Positions 29,382 to 40,954 of a stretch of DNA of 64,000 nt are shown piece after piece (position 1 is the first letter of the stretch; each line of letters opens with the position of its first letter). A program made the position numbers and the translations under genes. The stretch is from assembly GCF_000525795.1 (NCBI RefSeq), contig NZ_AOCG01000003.1, forward strand, positions 1 to 64,000, given 5' to 3'. The notes below the pieces were generated by a model. The model was not told the DNA's origin. It worked only from the letters and a program-made list of their open reading frames with translations, and ran no database searches. This DNA is from Listeria aquatica FSL S10-1188. GTDB lineage: Bacteria > Bacillota > Bacilli > Lactobacillales > Listeriaceae.

Positions 29382-31979
29382 TTATTTTGTATTAAAAGTG
29401 AACGCTCCATTGTCTAAGCCAATTTCAACGGTAGAATGCGGCATTACCTCTCCCGACACAATCGCACGTGCAAGTGGTGTCTCAACGTGGCGAACCAAAT
29501 ACCGTTTAAGCGGGCGCGCCCCGTAAACAGGATCATAGGCTTCTTCTGCAATAAAGCTCTTCGCTTCATCGGAAATGGCAATGTGGATTTCTTGTGCTTC
29601 AAGTCTATCTTGAAGTTCATCTACAAGTTTTTCCACGATTCCCTTAATATTTTCAAGTGTCAATGGTTTGAATAAGATAATATCATCTACCCGATTCAAA
29701 AATTCAGGTTTAAAAGAAGCTTCGAGAGTAGCTAGAACATCTTGCTCAAGCTCATCCGAAATTTCTCCGCTTTCAGCTCGTTCGAGAAGCATTGTTGAGC
29801 CAATATTACTCGTCATGATAATGACTGTATTCTTAAAATCAACCATCCGGCCTTGCGAATCCGTAATTCGACCGTCATCCAAAACTTGCAAAAGAATGTT
29901 AAACACATCTGGATGAGCCTTTTCAATTTCATCCAGCAAAATGATGGAATACGGGTTACGACGTACGGCTTCTGTTAGCTGACCGCCTTCTTCATAGCCA
30001 ACATAGCCTGGAGGTGCCCCAACAAGACGAGAAACGGAATGCTTTTCCATGTACTCAGACATGTCGATTCGAATCATATGGTCTTCTGAATCGAACATAT
30101 TATAGGCGAGTGCTTTGGCGAGTTCTGTTTTCCCAACACCTGTTGGACCAAGGAAAATAAAGGAACCAATTGGGCGCTTTGGATCTTTGATTCCGGCGCG
30201 TGCCCGGAGCACCGCATCACTTACAAGATCAACCGCTTGATCTTGTCCGATTACCTTTTCATGAAGGGCATCGCTCAATTTAAGCAGTTTTTCGCGTTCA
30301 CCTTCAACTAATTTCGTAACGGGAATCCCAGTCCAGCGTCCAATAATCTCGGCGATTTCGTTTTCTGTCACCGCTTCTTGCAACAATCGGTCTTCATTTT
30401 GTGTCTTTTCACGATTTTGTTTTTCGAGCTCTGCTAGTTCTTTTTCTGCTGCTGGAATTTTACCATGTCGCAATTCCGCGGCACGTGTCAAGTCATAGTT
30501 ATTTTCTGCTTCTTCTAGTTCATGACGCATCGCATCAATTTGTTCGCGCATTTCACGGATTTTACCGATTTCGCCTTTCTCGTTTTCCCATTTTGATTTC
30601 ATTTTGTTGGCTTCTTCTTTATAATCGGCTAGTTCACGTTGAAGCATTTCAAGCCGACGTTCGCTTGCTGGATCTTTTTCTTCTTTTAATGCTGCTTCTT
30701 CGATTTCTAGCTGCATCACTTTACGCGTGACTTCGTCAAGCTCACTTGGCATTGAATCAATTTCCACACGAATCGTTGCACAAGCTTCATCAATTAAGTC
30801 AATGGCTTTATCTGGCAAAAAGCGATCGGTGATATAACGGTTTGAAAGTGTTGCTGCTGCGACAAGTGCATTATCATGGATATTAACGCCGTGATGGATT
30901 TCAAAGCGTTCTTTTAAACCACGTAAAATGGATACTGTATCTTCTACGGTTGGTTCTGGAACTAGCACTTTTTGGAAACGGCGCTCTAGTGCGGCATCTT
31001 TTTCAATATACTGGCGATATTCATCAAGTGTTGTTGCTCCAATACAGTGAAGTTCGCCACGAGCAAGCATTGGTTTAAGCATATTGCCGGCATCCATAGC
31101 TCCCTCAGTCTTTCCTGCGCCAACGATCGTATGGATTTCGTCAATGAATAGAAGTATTTGACCGTCAGATTCTTTTACTTCTTGCAAGACTGCTTTCAGT
31201 CGTTCTTCAAATTCACCACGGTATTTTGCTCCTGCGATGAGCGATCCTAAGTCCAGTGAAATAATCGTTTTATCTTTCAATCCTTCTGGCACGTCTTTAC
31301 GTACAATACGTTGCGCAAGTCCTTCTACAATTGCTGTTTTACCAACACCTGGTTCTCCGATTAGTACTGGATTATTTTTAGTTTTACGTGACAAAATTCG
31401 GATTACATTTCGAATTTCAGTATCACGACCAATTACCGGATCAAGCTTGCCACTCCGAACTTCAGCTACAAGATCGCGACCATATTTAGATAGTGCTTCA
31501 TAGTTTTCTTCTGCATTCTGGCTAGTCACTCTTTTTCCTCCTCTAATTGCTTGAACAGCGTCTAAAATTGTTTTCTTTGTTTTACCTTCTGCTAAAATTT
31601 CTTTCGTGACAGGATTTTCTTTTTGTTCCATTACTGCAAGAAGTAAGTGTTCTGTCGATATAAATTCATCTTGCAATTCTTTTTCTTCTTCTTCAGCACG
31701 GATAATCAGTTGGTATAATTCATTACTCATCGATTCTCCGTATTTAACACTAGTTCCCATTACCGCTGGGATTTTATCTAGTTCTTCATTAACTTTTTGA
31801 TTTAATTTTTCAGTATCAACTTCTGCCACTTCATATACCCGTTTGGCAAAGTCGCTTTCTTGTAAAAGTATTTTAAAAACATGTGCAACATCGATCGCTT
31901 GATGCTCTTTTTCTACAGCAAGTTTTTGCGCTTCTGCGATGGTTTCTTGAACTTGCTGGGTAAATTTTTGCATTTCCAT
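29382..31979 (-). CDS. clpB: ATP-dependent disaggregase ClpB
   Basis: 865 aa, complete. Clp_N repeat domain (1-~145), first AAA+ domain with [13 protein letters not shown] (near 205), a long middle coiled coil (~410-520, [11 protein letters not shown] onward), second AAA+ domain with [13 protein letters not shown] (near 605) and [16 protein letters not shown], and the D2 C-domain. It lacks the ClpP-binding loop and works with DnaK to resolve aggregates. A CtsR operator just upstream puts it in the class III heat-shock regulon. Confidence 0.97.
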   Translation of the reverse strand: MEMQKFTQQVQETIAEAQKLAVEKEHQAIDVAHVFKILLQESDFAKRVYEVAEVDTEKLNQKVNEELDKIPAVMGTSVKYGESMSNELYQLIIRAEEEEKELQDEFISTEHLLLAVMEQKENPVTKEILAEGKTKKTILDAVQAIRGGKRVTSQNAEENYEALSKYGRDLVAEVRSGKLDPVIGRDTEIRNVIRILSRKTKNNPVLIGEPGVGKTAIVEGLAQRIVRKDVPEGLKDKTIISLDLGSLIAGAKYRGEFEERLKAVLQEVKESDGQILLFIDEIHTIVGAGKTEGAMDAGNMLKPMLARGELHCIGATTLDEYRQYIEKDAALERRFQKVLVPEPTVEDTVSILRGLKERFEIHHGVNIHDNALVAAATLSNRYITDRFLPDKAIDLIDEACATIRVEIDSMPSELDEVTRKVMQLEIEEAALKEEKDPASERRLEMLQRELADYKEEANKMKSKWENEKGEIGKIREMREQIDAMRHELEEAENNYDLTRAAELRHGKIPAAEKELAELEKQNREKTQNEDRLLQEAVTENEIAEIIGRWTGIPVTKLVEGEREKLLKLSDALHEKVIGQDQAVDLVSDAVLRARAGIKDPKRPIGSFIFLGPTGVGKTELAKALAYNMFDSEDHMIRIDMSEYMEKHSVSRLVGAPPGYVGYEEGGQLTEAVRRNPYSIILLDEIEKAHPDVFNILLQVLDDGRITDSQGRMVDFKNTVIIMTSNIGSTMLLERAESGEISDELEQDVLATLEASFKPEFLNRVDDIILFKPLTLENIKGIVEKLVDELQDRLEAQEIHIAISDEAKSFIAEEAYDPVYGARPLKRYLVRHVETPLARAIVSGEVMPHSTVEIGLDNGAFTFNTK

Positions 31980-32005
31980 TCTTGGTCCTCCTTTTGGAAA
32001 ATAAG

Positions 32006-32022
32006 TTTGACCTTTTTTGACC
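32006..32022. promoter_or_regulatory. CtsR operator of clpB
   Basis: The minus strand reads GGTCAAAAAAGGTCAAA, an exact tandem heptad match to the CtsR consensus, 27-43 bases before the clpB start. Confidence 0.93.
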
Positions 32023-32090
32023 TTTAAGTTAATTATAAAAGATATTATCTACTTTGTCTAATAGTATACCCACTTATTTTGTAAAAAAAT

Positions 32091-32113
32091 CACTAGAGGA
32101 AAATCCCCTAGTG
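32091..32113 (-). terminator. Terminator of the BI-1 gene
   Basis: CACTAGAGGA pairs with TCCCCTAGTG, and the minus strand continues with ATTTTTTTAC. Confidence 0.85.
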
Positions 32114-32120
32114 ACTTTAA

Positions 32121-32792
32121 TTAGTCCCGTGAACCTGCGAAAAGTTGAAGTAGATATAAAAACAGATTAAGAAAATCCAGATACAAACTTAATGAGAGCA
32201 TCGGCACATCATCAAGTGAGACATCTCGCTTCATAATTTGGTTAAAATCAAATAAAATGTAAACAGAAAACAGCAAGGTACCGAATCCAGCAATGATCGT
32301 TGTCATTCCACCGATCGGAACAAATAAACCAAATAAAGAAAACAAAACTAAAATAATCAGTGCGGCAAATAAAGCCGAACTAAGAAATTGTAAATCTTTT
32401 TTCATTTTTGCCCCTACAAAGCCTAAAACTGTAAAGGTTACGGATGCTGTCACGAATGCAAGTAAAACAGCCATTCCTGCTCCAGCTGTAAAGAAGTAGG
32501 TAAGCGTTGGACCGGTCATTAAACCTGTTACAAATGCGAAGCCGAGCAAAAGTGGGAAGCCCCATGTTCGGTTTGCTGTTTTACTCCGGCGTACTAAGAT
32601 AGCTGCAATAAGAAAAACAAATTCTAAAATCACAAGTGGGATAAACCAACTTGGATCGAGTGAGTTCCCAACTGCTGCTCCAATTGTCGCAACTAACAGT
32701 GAAATAACAAACCAGTTTAAAACTTTTTGCATAATCACTTGTTTGGATGCTGTTCTACTTGCTTCAACTTGATGTGCTTTCACTTCATTCAT
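32121..32792 (-). CDS. Bax inhibitor-1 family membrane protein (YetJ-like)
   Basis: 223 aa with seven hydrophobic segments, including FVTGLMTGPTLTYFF and a C-terminal SLSLYLDFLNLFLYLLQLF with the charged DxxN/D pattern of the TMBIM/BI-1 fold. The Bacillus homologue is a pH-sensitive calcium leak channel; that function here is inferred. The ATG at 32792 has GAGGAGA 7 bases upstream; two earlier ATGs do not. Confidence 0.88.
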   Translation of the reverse strand: MNEVKAHQVEASRTASKQVIMQKVLNWFVISLLVATIGAAVGNSLDPSWFIPLVILEFVFLIAAILVRRSKTANRTWGFPLLLGFAFVTGLMTGPTLTYFFTAGAGMAVLLAFVTASVTFTVLGFVGAKMKKDLQFLSSALFAALIILVLFSLFGLFVPIGGMTTIIAGFGTLLFSVYILFDFNQIMKRDVSLDDVPMLSLSLYLDFLNLFLYLLQLFAGSRD

Positions 32793-32921
32793 TTCCATCT
32801 CTCCTCGTTCGCTATTTCTTCTAGTATAGCAAATATCGCTCAAATTTCTATACAACTACAGTCCAGTTTTATAAAAAATAGCCTCTTCGATATGAAAAGG
32901 CCACGTCTTTTGTTTCTTGCT

Positions 32922-33722
32922 TTAACGATATAGGGTGTAGTCCCCTACGTCTGTAAAGCCGATTTTGCGGTACATTTTTCCAGCTACCGGGTTATCGTAA
33001 AACAAGCAAGGAGTCTTCCCTTCTGCTAGCAAATCACAACAAAGTCGCTTCATAATGGTGCTAGCAAAACCTTGTCCACGATATTCCGCAAGTGTCGCTA
33101 CGCCAACAATCATTGCCGAAAGAGAATTTTCTGCAGTGGATTCGGCAACGGATACGATTTTCCCGTCTTGTTCAATGTAATAAATTCGTTTTGAGCCTTG
33201 TTCTAGTTGTGCTGTGATTAATTCTTCATTTTCATTTCGCTCGCCAAATTCCTTGATTTTTTTCCTCAGTTCGATGATTTCACTAACTTCTTCTTTTATA
33301 GCCGAACGAATAATAACTTCTCCATTAGCATCCATCATACTGGCGTTCTCGCATTTGCAGAAGTGTGATTTGTGACTTTTTTCACTTAACTCTGGAATAA
33401 GCTTTTCAAGCGGAGCCGTCGCACGTGGCATTCCACTTATCATTGTATTGTCATATTCTTGAATAAGTTCTGCAAATCCTGCTGCGTCAAAATCGTCTGT
33501 TTTCGTGTAAGGTAGAAAATTCCGGTCAAACCGAAGCAAGCAAGCTCGAAGCTCTCCTTCTGCATCGTAATCCCCCCAGATGTCAATAAACTCATGATCA
33601 TAACCAAAATTTTCGATATCTCCAAGAATAAAAATATTCAATAGAGCTTTCGGTTTAAGCAGTGCTTTCAGTTTCTGGTCATCTGACGCCGTCAGCTTTT
33701 TAATCAAGTACTTCACTCCCAA
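32922..33722 (-). CDS. GNAT-family acetyltransferase
   Basis: 266 aa. The N-terminal ~130 residues are a divergent GNAT-like domain (NIFILGDIENFGYDHEF). The C-terminal half is an active-looking GNAT fold with IVGVATLAEYRGQGFASTIM as the acetyl-CoA loop and CLFYDNPVAGKMYRKIGF at the end. This two-domain layout resembles YkwB-like or FR47-type proteins. Substrate unknown. Confidence 0.8.
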   Translation of the reverse strand: MGVKYLIKKLTASDDQKLKALLKPKALLNIFILGDIENFGYDHEFIDIWGDYDAEGELRACLLRFDRNFLPYTKTDDFDAAGFAELIQEYDNTMISGMPRATAPLEKLIPELSEKSHKSHFCKCENASMMDANGEVIIRSAIKEEVSEIIELRKKIKEFGERNENEELITAQLEQGSKRIYYIEQDGKIVSVAESTAENSLSAMIVGVATLAEYRGQGFASTIMKRLCCDLLAEGKTPCLFYDNPVAGKMYRKIGFTDVGDYTLYR

Positions 33723-33787
33723 TCCAAAATAACTAGCCTCAAAATTGGTTCTATTTTAGTTGAAATCACCTAATTAGTCAACAACAA

Positions 33788-33826
33788 AAAAAACGGACGC
33801 GAAATGTTTCGTTTCACGTCCGTTGC
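33788..33826 (-). terminator. Terminator of the small HTH gene
   Basis: ACGGACGCGAAA and TTTCACGTCCGT form a strong stem with a T tract on the minus strand. Confidence 0.8.
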
Positions 33827-33827
33827 T

Positions 33828-34176
33828 TTATTCCCATTTGTAATGGATTTCACCAATTTTAAGAAGTAAACTAAGGGCATTAAATTTCTCATTACCTGTA
33901 TGCAATTTTTCTTCATCTAAATAATTAATCGGAGCTTGCATAATTTCTTCACGTGATTTTTTAAAATAATCTCGTTCAAGATTTAATTTCTCAGTCGCTT
34001 GCTCTATGTAGCGCTCTGCTTTTTTTTTCATTTTTGATTTTTCCACTTGTCATTGCCGTGAATGTATTTTGAGAGATTCCCGTTGCTTTCGCGAAGCTTC
34101 TCTTTGTATATCCATTTATTGACATGTAAATTGTCATGTTTTCCATCATTTGTTTTATTTCATTCAGCGTTTCCAT
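33828..34176 (-). CDS. Small XRE-like DNA-binding protein (one frameshift)
   Basis: Removing one base from the T9 run 34020-34028 joins METLNEIKQMMENMTIY..TGISQNTFTAMTSGKI to AERYIEQATEKLNLERDYF and gives 115 aa. The first half is a helix-turn-helix of Cro/CI type (YTKRSFAKATGISQNTF). The second half is helical and charged, perhaps for dimerisation. It stands alone between the GNAT gene and hemH. The target is unknown. Confidence 0.65.
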
Positions 34177-34300
34177 TTGTTTATCCTCCTCGCTGATTTA
34201 TTGTACTTGTTCATTATGCCCAACAAAAATGAGAATCTGATTAAAGTAGAATAGTATTCTACTAAAAAATAAGAAATCGTTTTCACGTAATTGCATTAAA

Positions 34301-34322
34301 AAAGAGCCAAATGGCTCTTTTT
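34301..34322 (-). terminator. Terminator of hemEH
   Basis: AAAGAGCCA pairs with TGGCTCTTT, with A/T tracts on both sides, directly at the hemH stop. Confidence 0.85.
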
Positions 34323-35254
34323 TAATGATTTTCAGAATATGCATCCAAAACGACCGATTTCAAGACGTTTAAAAATTCCGGATCGGCATTTGGCATTTTG
34401 GGCCGATGATAGCTTGCTCCAATTTCGTCTGTGACTACTTTACATTCATAGTCATTATCGTAAAGAACTTCTAGGTGTTCTGCGACAAAACCGACTGGTG
34501 CGTAGATAAAATGCTTGTAGTGATGCTTGTCATAAAGGTCTCGAGTTAAATCTTGAACATCTGGCCCAAGCCAAGGTTCTCCTGTTTTCCCTTCGCTTTG
34601 CCATCCAAGCGCGTAATGCGGAACTTTCACTTCTTTAAAAATCAGTTCCGCTGTTTCTTTTAGTTGATCGGGATACGGATCACCGAATTGTTTGATTTTC
34701 TCTGGCAAGCTGTGCGCTGATACAACAAGTACTGTATCCTCTAGTTCATTTTCTGGAATTTCTTCTGCTGTTTGATCAATTCGATCCGCCCACATTTTGA
34801 TAAAGAGTGGATTTTTATACCAATCATTAATGGAAATAATTTTTGGTCCACCGATTGCTTCACTCTCTTCTTGTGCTCGCTTATTATAAGAAGCTACGCT
34901 GAAGCTCGAATAATGAGGGGCAAGAACGATGGATACGGCTTCTTCAATTCCGTCTTGATACATTTCCTTCACCGCATCTTCAATGAACGGCTCGATGTGT
35001 TTTAGGCCTATGTAAGCTTTAAATTTCACATCGCTTTGAGCTTCATTTAATGTGCGTTCGAGTCCGTAAGCTTGTTCTTCTGTAATTTTTGCAAGCGGGG
35101 AAAGTCCACCAATCGCATGATAACGACTACGCAAGTCCGCTATCATTTCTTCTGTCGGCTTTTTGCCGTGTCTAATATCTGTATAGTAACGTTCAATATC
35201 TTCATCTTTATATGGCGTTCCGTATGCCATAACAAGTAATCCTACAGTTTTCAT
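34322..35254 (-). CDS. hemH: Ferrochelatase, coproporphyrin type (CpfC/HemH)
   Basis: 310 aa, without the C-terminal iron-sulfur tail. The catalytic His is in [19 protein letters not shown] and the metal-binding Glu in [15 protein letters not shown]. Firmicutes members insert iron into coproporphyrin III. The start overlaps the hemE stop by one base (TAATG), so hemE-hemH is one translationally coupled unit. Confidence 0.94.
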   Translation of the reverse strand: MKTVGLLVMAYGTPYKDEDIERYYTDIRHGKKPTEEMIADLRSRYHAIGGLSPLAKITEEQAYGLERTLNEAQSDVKFKAYIGLKHIEPFIEDAVKEMYQDGIEEAVSIVLAPHYSSFSVASYNKRAQEESEAIGGPKIISINDWYKNPLFIKMWADRIDQTAEEIPENELEDTVLVVSAHSLPEKIKQFGDPYPDQLKETAELIFKEVKVPHYALGWQSEGKTGEPWLGPDVQDLTRDLYDKHHYKHFIYAPVGFVAEHLEVLYDNDYECKVVTDEIGASYHRPKMPNADPEFLNVLKSVVLDAYSENH

Positions 35255-36315
35255 TATTCTATTCTCCTTCTTTTTAGAAATTTTTCACTGCTTTCATGAA
35301 CAAATTCAGTTAGTTGTTTTAACATTTCCGGTTTTACTTCTGGGAACACCCCATGTCCGAGGTTAAAAATAAAGCCGGGTTGCTTACTTCCTTCTCGTAA
35401 AATCGTTTGCGTTTTTTCAAGACACTTTTCAGGTGCAAGAAGCAAACTCGGATCGAGATTACCTTGCAAAGCTTTGCCTGGAAGGAAAGTTCTAGCTTTA
35501 TCAATTTGGATGCGCCAGTCAATTCCAACAACATCTACTTTTAAGTCTGCAAATTCTTCCAGTAAGTGACTGGATGCCACTGCTTGCATCACGATTGGGA
35601 CTTCTGGATGATCGACTTTGATGCTATTGATGATTTTTCGCATGATGGGTTTGATGTATTCGGCGTAATCTTCACGGCTAAGAGCGCCCACCCATGAATC
35701 AAATAACTGAACGGCGCTAGCGCCTGCTTCAATTTGCGCATTTAAATAGTCGGAAGTCATTTTGCCAAGCTTCTCCATTAAGAGATACCAAGTTGCTGGG
35801 TCCCGGTACATCATCGCTTTTGTTTTATAGTAGTTTTTTGAGGGACCGCCTTCTAGCATATAGCTTGCAAGGGTAAAAGGCGCTCCTGCAAAACCAATGA
35901 GTGGAACTTTAAGTTGTTCTTCTGTTAAAAGCTTGATCGTGTCTAAAATATAGGGAACATCTTGTTTTGGACGAAGTTCTGAGAGGTTTTCAACGTCTGT
36001 GATGGTTTCAATTGGGTTTTGGATCACTGGTCCAATGTTGCTTTTAATTTCAACTTCAACGCCAAGTCCAACAAGCGGGGTCATGATATCTTTGTATAAA
36101 ATCGCAGCATCTACGCCATAGTTTTCTACCGGTAAACGAGTTACATAGGCGCATAGCTCTGGATTATGCGTGATCTCAAAGAGTGAATATTTTTCTTTTA
36201 GTTTACGGTATTCAGGCTGGGAGCGTCCTGCCTGACGCATATACCAGACGGGAATTCGCGAAACCGGCTCACTTTTTGCGGCTTTTAGAAATAAGTCGTT
36301 TGTTATTTTACTCAT
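35254..36315 (-). CDS. hemE: Uroporphyrinogen decarboxylase
   Basis: 353 aa from the ATG at 36315; a 24-codon upstream extension has no ribosome site. The signature [18 protein letters not shown] is at residues ~20-37, and [16 protein letters not shown] and [11 protein letters not shown] complete the active site. It makes coproporphyrinogen III, which feeds the adjacent HemH pathway. Confidence 0.95.
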   Translation of the reverse strand: MSKITNDLFLKAAKSEPVSRIPVWYMRQAGRSQPEYRKLKEKYSLFEITHNPELCAYVTRLPVENYGVDAAILYKDIMTPLVGLGVEVEIKSNIGPVIQNPIETITDVENLSELRPKQDVPYILDTIKLLTEEQLKVPLIGFAGAPFTLASYMLEGGPSKNYYKTKAMMYRDPATWYLLMEKLGKMTSDYLNAQIEAGASAVQLFDSWVGALSREDYAEYIKPIMRKIINSIKVDHPEVPIVMQAVASSHLLEEFADLKVDVVGIDWRIQIDKARTFLPGKALQGNLDPSLLLAPEKCLEKTQTILREGSKQPGFIFNLGHGVFPEVKPEMLKQLTEFVHESSEKFLKRRRIE

Positions 36316-36480
36316 CAGGTGCCTCTCTTTCTTGAATGCTAATTTTTTCACACTTTTAAGGATACTAAAAATACACCTTAAAACCAAACAGAATGCTTTT
36401 CGATACGTTTAACAGTTGGTATTAATGGGAAAATAAGGAGCTGTAAAGGTTAATAATTTCACAGAAAGCAGGTCAAAATC

Positions 36481-36987
36481 ATGGAATATATTTACATTAC
36501 TTCTGGAACGGAACATTATTTACGTCAAATTTTAGCGGAGCATCCCGGTGAAGGCATTATGCTTTTACAAAATTACGAGCATTCGATTTTACTTCACGAA
36601 ACTGCTGGAGCTAGTGTTTTTAAAGAAGAGAATACATATCGCAAGTTGCAATCTTCTGGTACGATGAAAGGATATGGCTTTGTCACGCTTGAATATGTGA
36701 TGATGCAACGCGATGAAGAAGTTCCCATCTTCCTACAAAACTATGAACAAATGATACGTCCACTTCATGAGACTACCGGCCTACAGTGTGTTCAACTAGG
36801 ACAGTCGCTTACGCAAAACAAATTCTTAATTTTAACTTTTTGGGATTCAGAAATGTATTATCAAACTTTTAAAACGAGTCCTTATCATGCGCGAATCGTT
36901 GAAATGATGGAAAAAAATAATACGCAAATCGGCTTTTCACATATCGATACTTATCACTTTCCTGAGTTTGATCATGATGCAAAATAG
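36481..36987 (+). CDS. IsdG/HmoB-like heme-degrading monooxygenase
   Basis: 168 aa with a C-terminal ABM dimeric ferredoxin-like domain (GYGFVTLEYVMMQRDEE to FWDSEMYYQTFKTSPYHARI). The His in SPYHARI fits the heme-binding position of IsdG/HmoB proteins. It is divergent from hemEH, linking heme synthesis with heme breakdown or iron recovery. In L. monocytogenes the next gene is, as I recall, ecsB; here an island intervenes. Confidence 0.82.
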   Translation: MEYIYITSGTEHYLRQILAEHPGEGIMLLQNYEHSILLHETAGASVFKEENTYRKLQSSGTMKGYGFVTLEYVMMQRDEEVPIFLQNYEQMIRPLHETTGLQCVQLGQSLTQNKFLILTFWDSEMYYQTFKTSPYHARIVEMMEKNNTQIGFSHIDTYHFPEFDHDAK

Positions 36988-36990
36988 GAA

Positions 36991-37019
36991 AAAGGAGAGG
37001 CGCGGCGCCTCTCCTTTTT
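36991..37019. terminator. Bidirectional terminator at the left edge of the accessory island
   Basis: AAAAGGAGAGGCGC pairs with GCGCCTCTCCTTTT, a nearly perfect GC-rich palindrome with A/T tracts on both sides. It serves the convergent monooxygenase and surface-protein genes. Confidence 0.9.
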
Positions 37020-37027
37020 TCTTTTTT

Positions 37028-39129
37028 TTATTCTGTAACACTAAGTGGAAGCTCTATTCGGTCTAATTCTTTACCTGACAAGTCATAAGCAACCATAAAG
37101 ATTTTTTCATCAGTAGCCTGAAGCCCACGAATATAATACTTATAATTTCCATCCGCTGGAACAGTGATGACTTGTCCACGCTCCCCGTTAATTTCTATTG
37201 CAACCTTTTTAACGTCTCCCGTATAACTTCCGGTCACGTAACTATCTTTTCCTAATACAAATGGATTTACACTCAGACTGCCGCTTGTTATATAATGCGT
37301 TAACTCAACCGGTTTTCTGTCTAGTTCTTTCCCTGCTGTATCATAAGCGATGATGTTCACTTCATGCTCTCCAGTTTGAAGTTCATTTCGCTTGTCAAGA
37401 TAATAACGATAGTTAGGACTATTCTTTGGAACGGCAATGCTTTGTCTCATTTCACCATCTACTTCTAAGGCAATTTTTGCTACATCCCCTTCATAGGTTC
37501 CTGTTACATAGCTATCTTTTTCGAGAACAAACGGTGTCGTGCTGATACTACCTGTTGTTATATAGTGTGTTAATTCAACCGGTTTTCGGTCCAGTTCTTT
37601 CCCTGCTGCATCATAAGCGACGATGTTCACTTCATGCTCTCCGGTTTGAAGCTCATTTCGCTTGTCAAGATAATAACGATAGTTAGGACTATTCTTTGGA
37701 ACGGCAATGCTTTGTCTCATTTCACCATCTACTTCTAAGGCAATTTTTGCCACATCCCCTTCATAGGTTCCTGTTACATAACTGTCTTTTTCTAGAACAA
37801 ACGGAGTTGTACTGATACTACCAGTTGTAACGTAATGGACAAGTTCTATTTGTTTTCGGTTCAGTTCTTTTCCTACTTCATCATAGGCAATCATCCAAGC
37901 TGTATGGAGGCCACTTTGTAGCTTATTTCCGATGTAATAGCTATAGCTTCCATCTTCTTGAACTGTAATTGTCTGTCCTTTCTCACTGTCTAACAAAACA
38001 GCAACTTTCTTAACATCACCTGTGTAGCTTCCAGTGATATAATGGTCTTTTTCCAAAACAAATGGATTTACTGTAAGATCCCCTGTTGTGCTATAAACAT
38101 TTACTTTTTTCCGATCAAGCTCAACGCCTGTTTCATCGTAAGCAATCATATAAACCGTATCAGTATCCGAGTGAATGAAATTAGCAGCATAATATTGATA
38201 TGTTCCACCTTTTGGAACATTGATTGTTTGTTTTTTCTCCCCGTTGATTTCTAACGCTACTTTTGTTGTATCGCCTGTATAACTTCCTGTTACATAACTC
38301 GATTGTCCTAACGTAAATTGATTGGTTGTAATCATTCCAATAGGCATTCTATCTAGCGAAACTTTTTTTTCGGTCTAGTTCTTTACCATGCTTATCATAT
38401 GCATACAACCACACATCTTGAGCAAGGCTTGTTATCAACTTACTTGCCTCATATTGGAAATGATTATCAGAACCCGAAACACTCACAAACGGATAAAATT
38501 TATTATTTATGACTAAGCTGATTTGACTTACATCTCCACTATAATTTCCCGTCACAAATTGATCTTTATTGATAGTAAACAAATTAACATCAAGGGTACC
38601 TGAACCGTTTTTTATATAGTAAAAAGTTATATTCAAATCTTCATCTGGCATAACTCCGTTCGGCGCTCCTGTTGCTGATTGAAAAACATAATTGTCAATT
38701 GCATATTCAGGTATACTATACTTTTCACCGTACTCTAATGAAGTGGAATAGTCTGAATGAATCTTTGTCATAGTATCTTTATCAATATATTGAACTGTTA
38801 GCGTGTGTTCTTTTTTCTGATAATAAAGGACTATGGTTTGATCTTCTTGATCCATAGTTCCTGTCAAACTTTTCGATGCATCGACAAAGGTGTAGTGCTC
38901 AAATTCTGGTGCCGAAATTTGGTAGGGATCCCCTTCTTTTAGATTCAATTGCTTTGCTTCCTGTAACGCTTCACCCGTATCTTTGTCTAAATATTCAACA
39001 GTTAACGTAAAGGAAGGTTCTGTCTCTTCTGATGGTACGTCTGCTGCTTTTACTTGTCCTGACTGGAAAAGTAAAGAAGAGACTAATAAAATAGCAAGAA
39101 CCGCTTGAAACCAAATTTTTTTTGTTCAT
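37028..39129 (-). CDS. Secreted MucBP / Ig-repeat surface protein (two frameshifts)
   Basis: Reconstructed to 699 aa by removing one base at T8 39116-39123 and one at T8 38363-38370. The first repair restores a signal peptide (MNKKIWFQAVLAILLVSSLL, cleavage after VKAA). Two MucBP-type repeats follow (LTVEYLDKDTGEALQ and LTVQYIDKDTMTKIH), then six ~90-residue bacterial Ig repeats, each with a YVTGSYTGDVKKVA-like core and AYDxxGKELDRK end. Two of the six are almost identical. There is no LPXTG motif or membrane tail, so it is secreted or held non-covalently. It shares both repeat types with the protein at 52406-55132. AGGGGG precedes the start. Confidence 0.82.
37291..37830 (-). repeat. Tandem 270-bp repeat within the surface-protein gene
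   Basis: Two adjacent copies of a 270-bp unit (one 90-residue Ig repeat) differ at only a few positions across their length, e.g. TAACTCAACC at 37301 against TAATTCAACC at 37571. Other repeats in the gene are far more diverged, so this is a recent duplication. Confidence 0.9.
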
Positions 39130-39268
39130 TATTTATAATGCCCCCTATCTTTCTAATAATTAAAAGTTTTTTAACCTGAAAACATTTTAAAAGCGCTAAA
39201 TCCTATAGCGCAAATTAATAGTATGACAAGTAAAGCTGGGAAAAAAAAATTGAGAAAAATTTAAAGCC
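39130..39268. other. Gap between exporter operon and surface protein
   Basis: 139 AT-rich bases. They hold the ribosome site of the downstream surface protein and an inverted repeat AGCGCTAAATCCTATAGCGC at 39191-39210. It may be a terminator or an operator; a U tract is lacking. Confidence 0.4.
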
Positions 39269-40128
39269 CTATGCTTCTCTTTTGTTTTTTTTTGCAACAT
39301 ATTGCTTAGCCATCATCTCGCTTTGGTAGGCTTCTCGCTCCTCTTTCGTTTTTTTATTAAAGTGATGTATAAATTTACTATATTCAAGGCAAACTTCTTC
39401 ACTTTCACCAAAAAGTTTTAACTCACCATAATGTAGCCAAGCCACTTGATCACAAATTTCTCTAATCTGGCTGATCGCATGGCTAACAAAAAAAAATTGT
39501 TTTTCCAGCCTGTTTAAAACGTTCAATTTCATTTAGACACTTCTCATAAAATGTAAGATCTCCAACGGCTAATGCTTCATCAATAATAAGGATATCTGGA
39601 TCCGTTTGAATCGCTATGCCAAAACCTAATCTAGCTTTCATTCCACTTGAGTACTGCTTAATTGGTTGGTGAATAAAATCATGAAGTTCTGTAAAACGAA
39701 CAATGTTTTCTATTCTTGATTCTATCTCTGATGATTTAAAGCCCATGAGTAACAACTTCAATTCAATATTCTCTGTTCCAGTTAAGTTTGGCTTCAGTCC
39801 TGAACTAATAGCGAGAAGTGAAACTTTGCCATTTCGTTTAATTTCACCCTTGCTCGGGACAAGGTGATCAGCAATTAGACTTGATAGGGTTGATTTTCCT
39901 GATCCATTCAGACCAATAAAACCAATGCAACTACCTTGTTTGACTTGAAACGAAATGTCTTCAAGCGCTTGAAAATAAGCTACTGATTCATGACGAAACC
40001 GAAAAAAAATCGCTAAATTTTTTTTCTTTTTTAGTTGGAATGTTTTAGTAATATTTTTTAGTGAAACAGCTTCTTCCATTGGCATAGATGTAGACTGTTC
40101 TTTGCTTTTTTTGAAGTTTTAATCTCAT
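39269..40128 (-). CDS. Polysaccharide/teichoic-acid ABC exporter, ATP-binding subunit (TagH/Wzt-like; two frameshifts)
   Basis: Walker A FIGLNGSGKSTLSSLI, signature YSSGMKARLGFGIA and Walker B ILIIDEALAVGD are those of the TagH/Wzt/RfbB exporter group. The frame is broken at A9 39488-39496; repair gives TIFFVSHAISQIREICDQ. Near the start, removing a base from T7 40106-40112 connects to an ATG at 40128 with AAGGG upstream (MRLKLQKSKEQSTS). The result is 285 aa, with a short charged tail instead of the SH3-like tail of Bacillus TagH. It pairs with the permease 13 bases upstream to flip a lipid-linked glycan. Confidence 0.85.
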
Positions 40129-40141
40129 TTTTCATCCCTTC

Positions 40142-40954
40142 TCACATATATTCCGTAAATTCGGATTTATAACGACTCATTAAGTAAATCCCTAACAATA
40201 AGATAAGTAACATGACACTAAAAAAAATAAATCGTCCACCATGTTTTTTCAAAAAACCATTCTCTAGAAAGCAAAGCATCTCGGAATCCCTCAACTAAAT
40301 AAACAAAAGGATTTAGTTTAAATAATTTCGTTAAAATGGAATTTTCATTTGCGGTTACATCAATAACTGCTCCTGAAACAAAAAACAGTAACCGCATTGC
40401 TGAATTAATAATAAGCTGAAAATCTCGAAAAATAACAGTTAAAACAGAGGTGAAAAGTGAAATCGTCATCAAAAATAAAACGGTTAAAAAAAAAGTAATA
40501 AACAAGTTGTAACCATTCTAGTGTTGGATAAAAGCCTGATCCAATATATACAATAAGAAATAAACCTAGCATTGTAAAAAAAGCTATTCAATCCTTTTAT
40601 AACAGCAATTGTAGGTAATATCTCAACTGGGAAAGCTGTCTTAGAAAGTAAACCTAAATTGGAATAGATGGAAGCGGCACCTGAAACAATACTTGAGCTC
40701 ATGTAAAACCAAGGAATAATACCGATAAGCATCCAATATAAATAAGGAACACCTGAAGGAAGTGCTGCATGTCCGCCAAGTCGTAATCCAAAAACCAAAT
40801 AATAAATGATAATTTGGAGAGCAGGGCTCAAAAATTCCCAAAACAGACCAAAAAAATGATTTTGATGCATTGCCTTTTTATCAAATTCTGCTAAGCGAAA
40901 TACTTTATGCCAATTAAGCAAATGCACTTTGCCCCATGCAACTAAAGTTTTCAC
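40142..40954 (-). CDS. Polysaccharide/teichoic-acid ABC exporter, permease (TagG/Wzm-like; three frameshifts)
   Basis: ABC-2 type permease with six membrane spans. N-terminal NHFFGLFWEFLSPALQIIIYY and YLYWMLIGIIPWFY are typical, and the end FLNPFVYLVEGFRDALL-like segment (LNPFVYLVEGFRDA) is diagnostic. Breaks at A7 40576-40582, A9 40486-40494 and A8 40220-40227 are each repaired by removing one base, giving 269 aa, the TagG size, and a C-terminus KSEFTEYM. It overlaps the upstream hydrolase stop as ATGA. It would export the glycan made by the glycosyltransferases encoded upstream. Confidence 0.85.
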
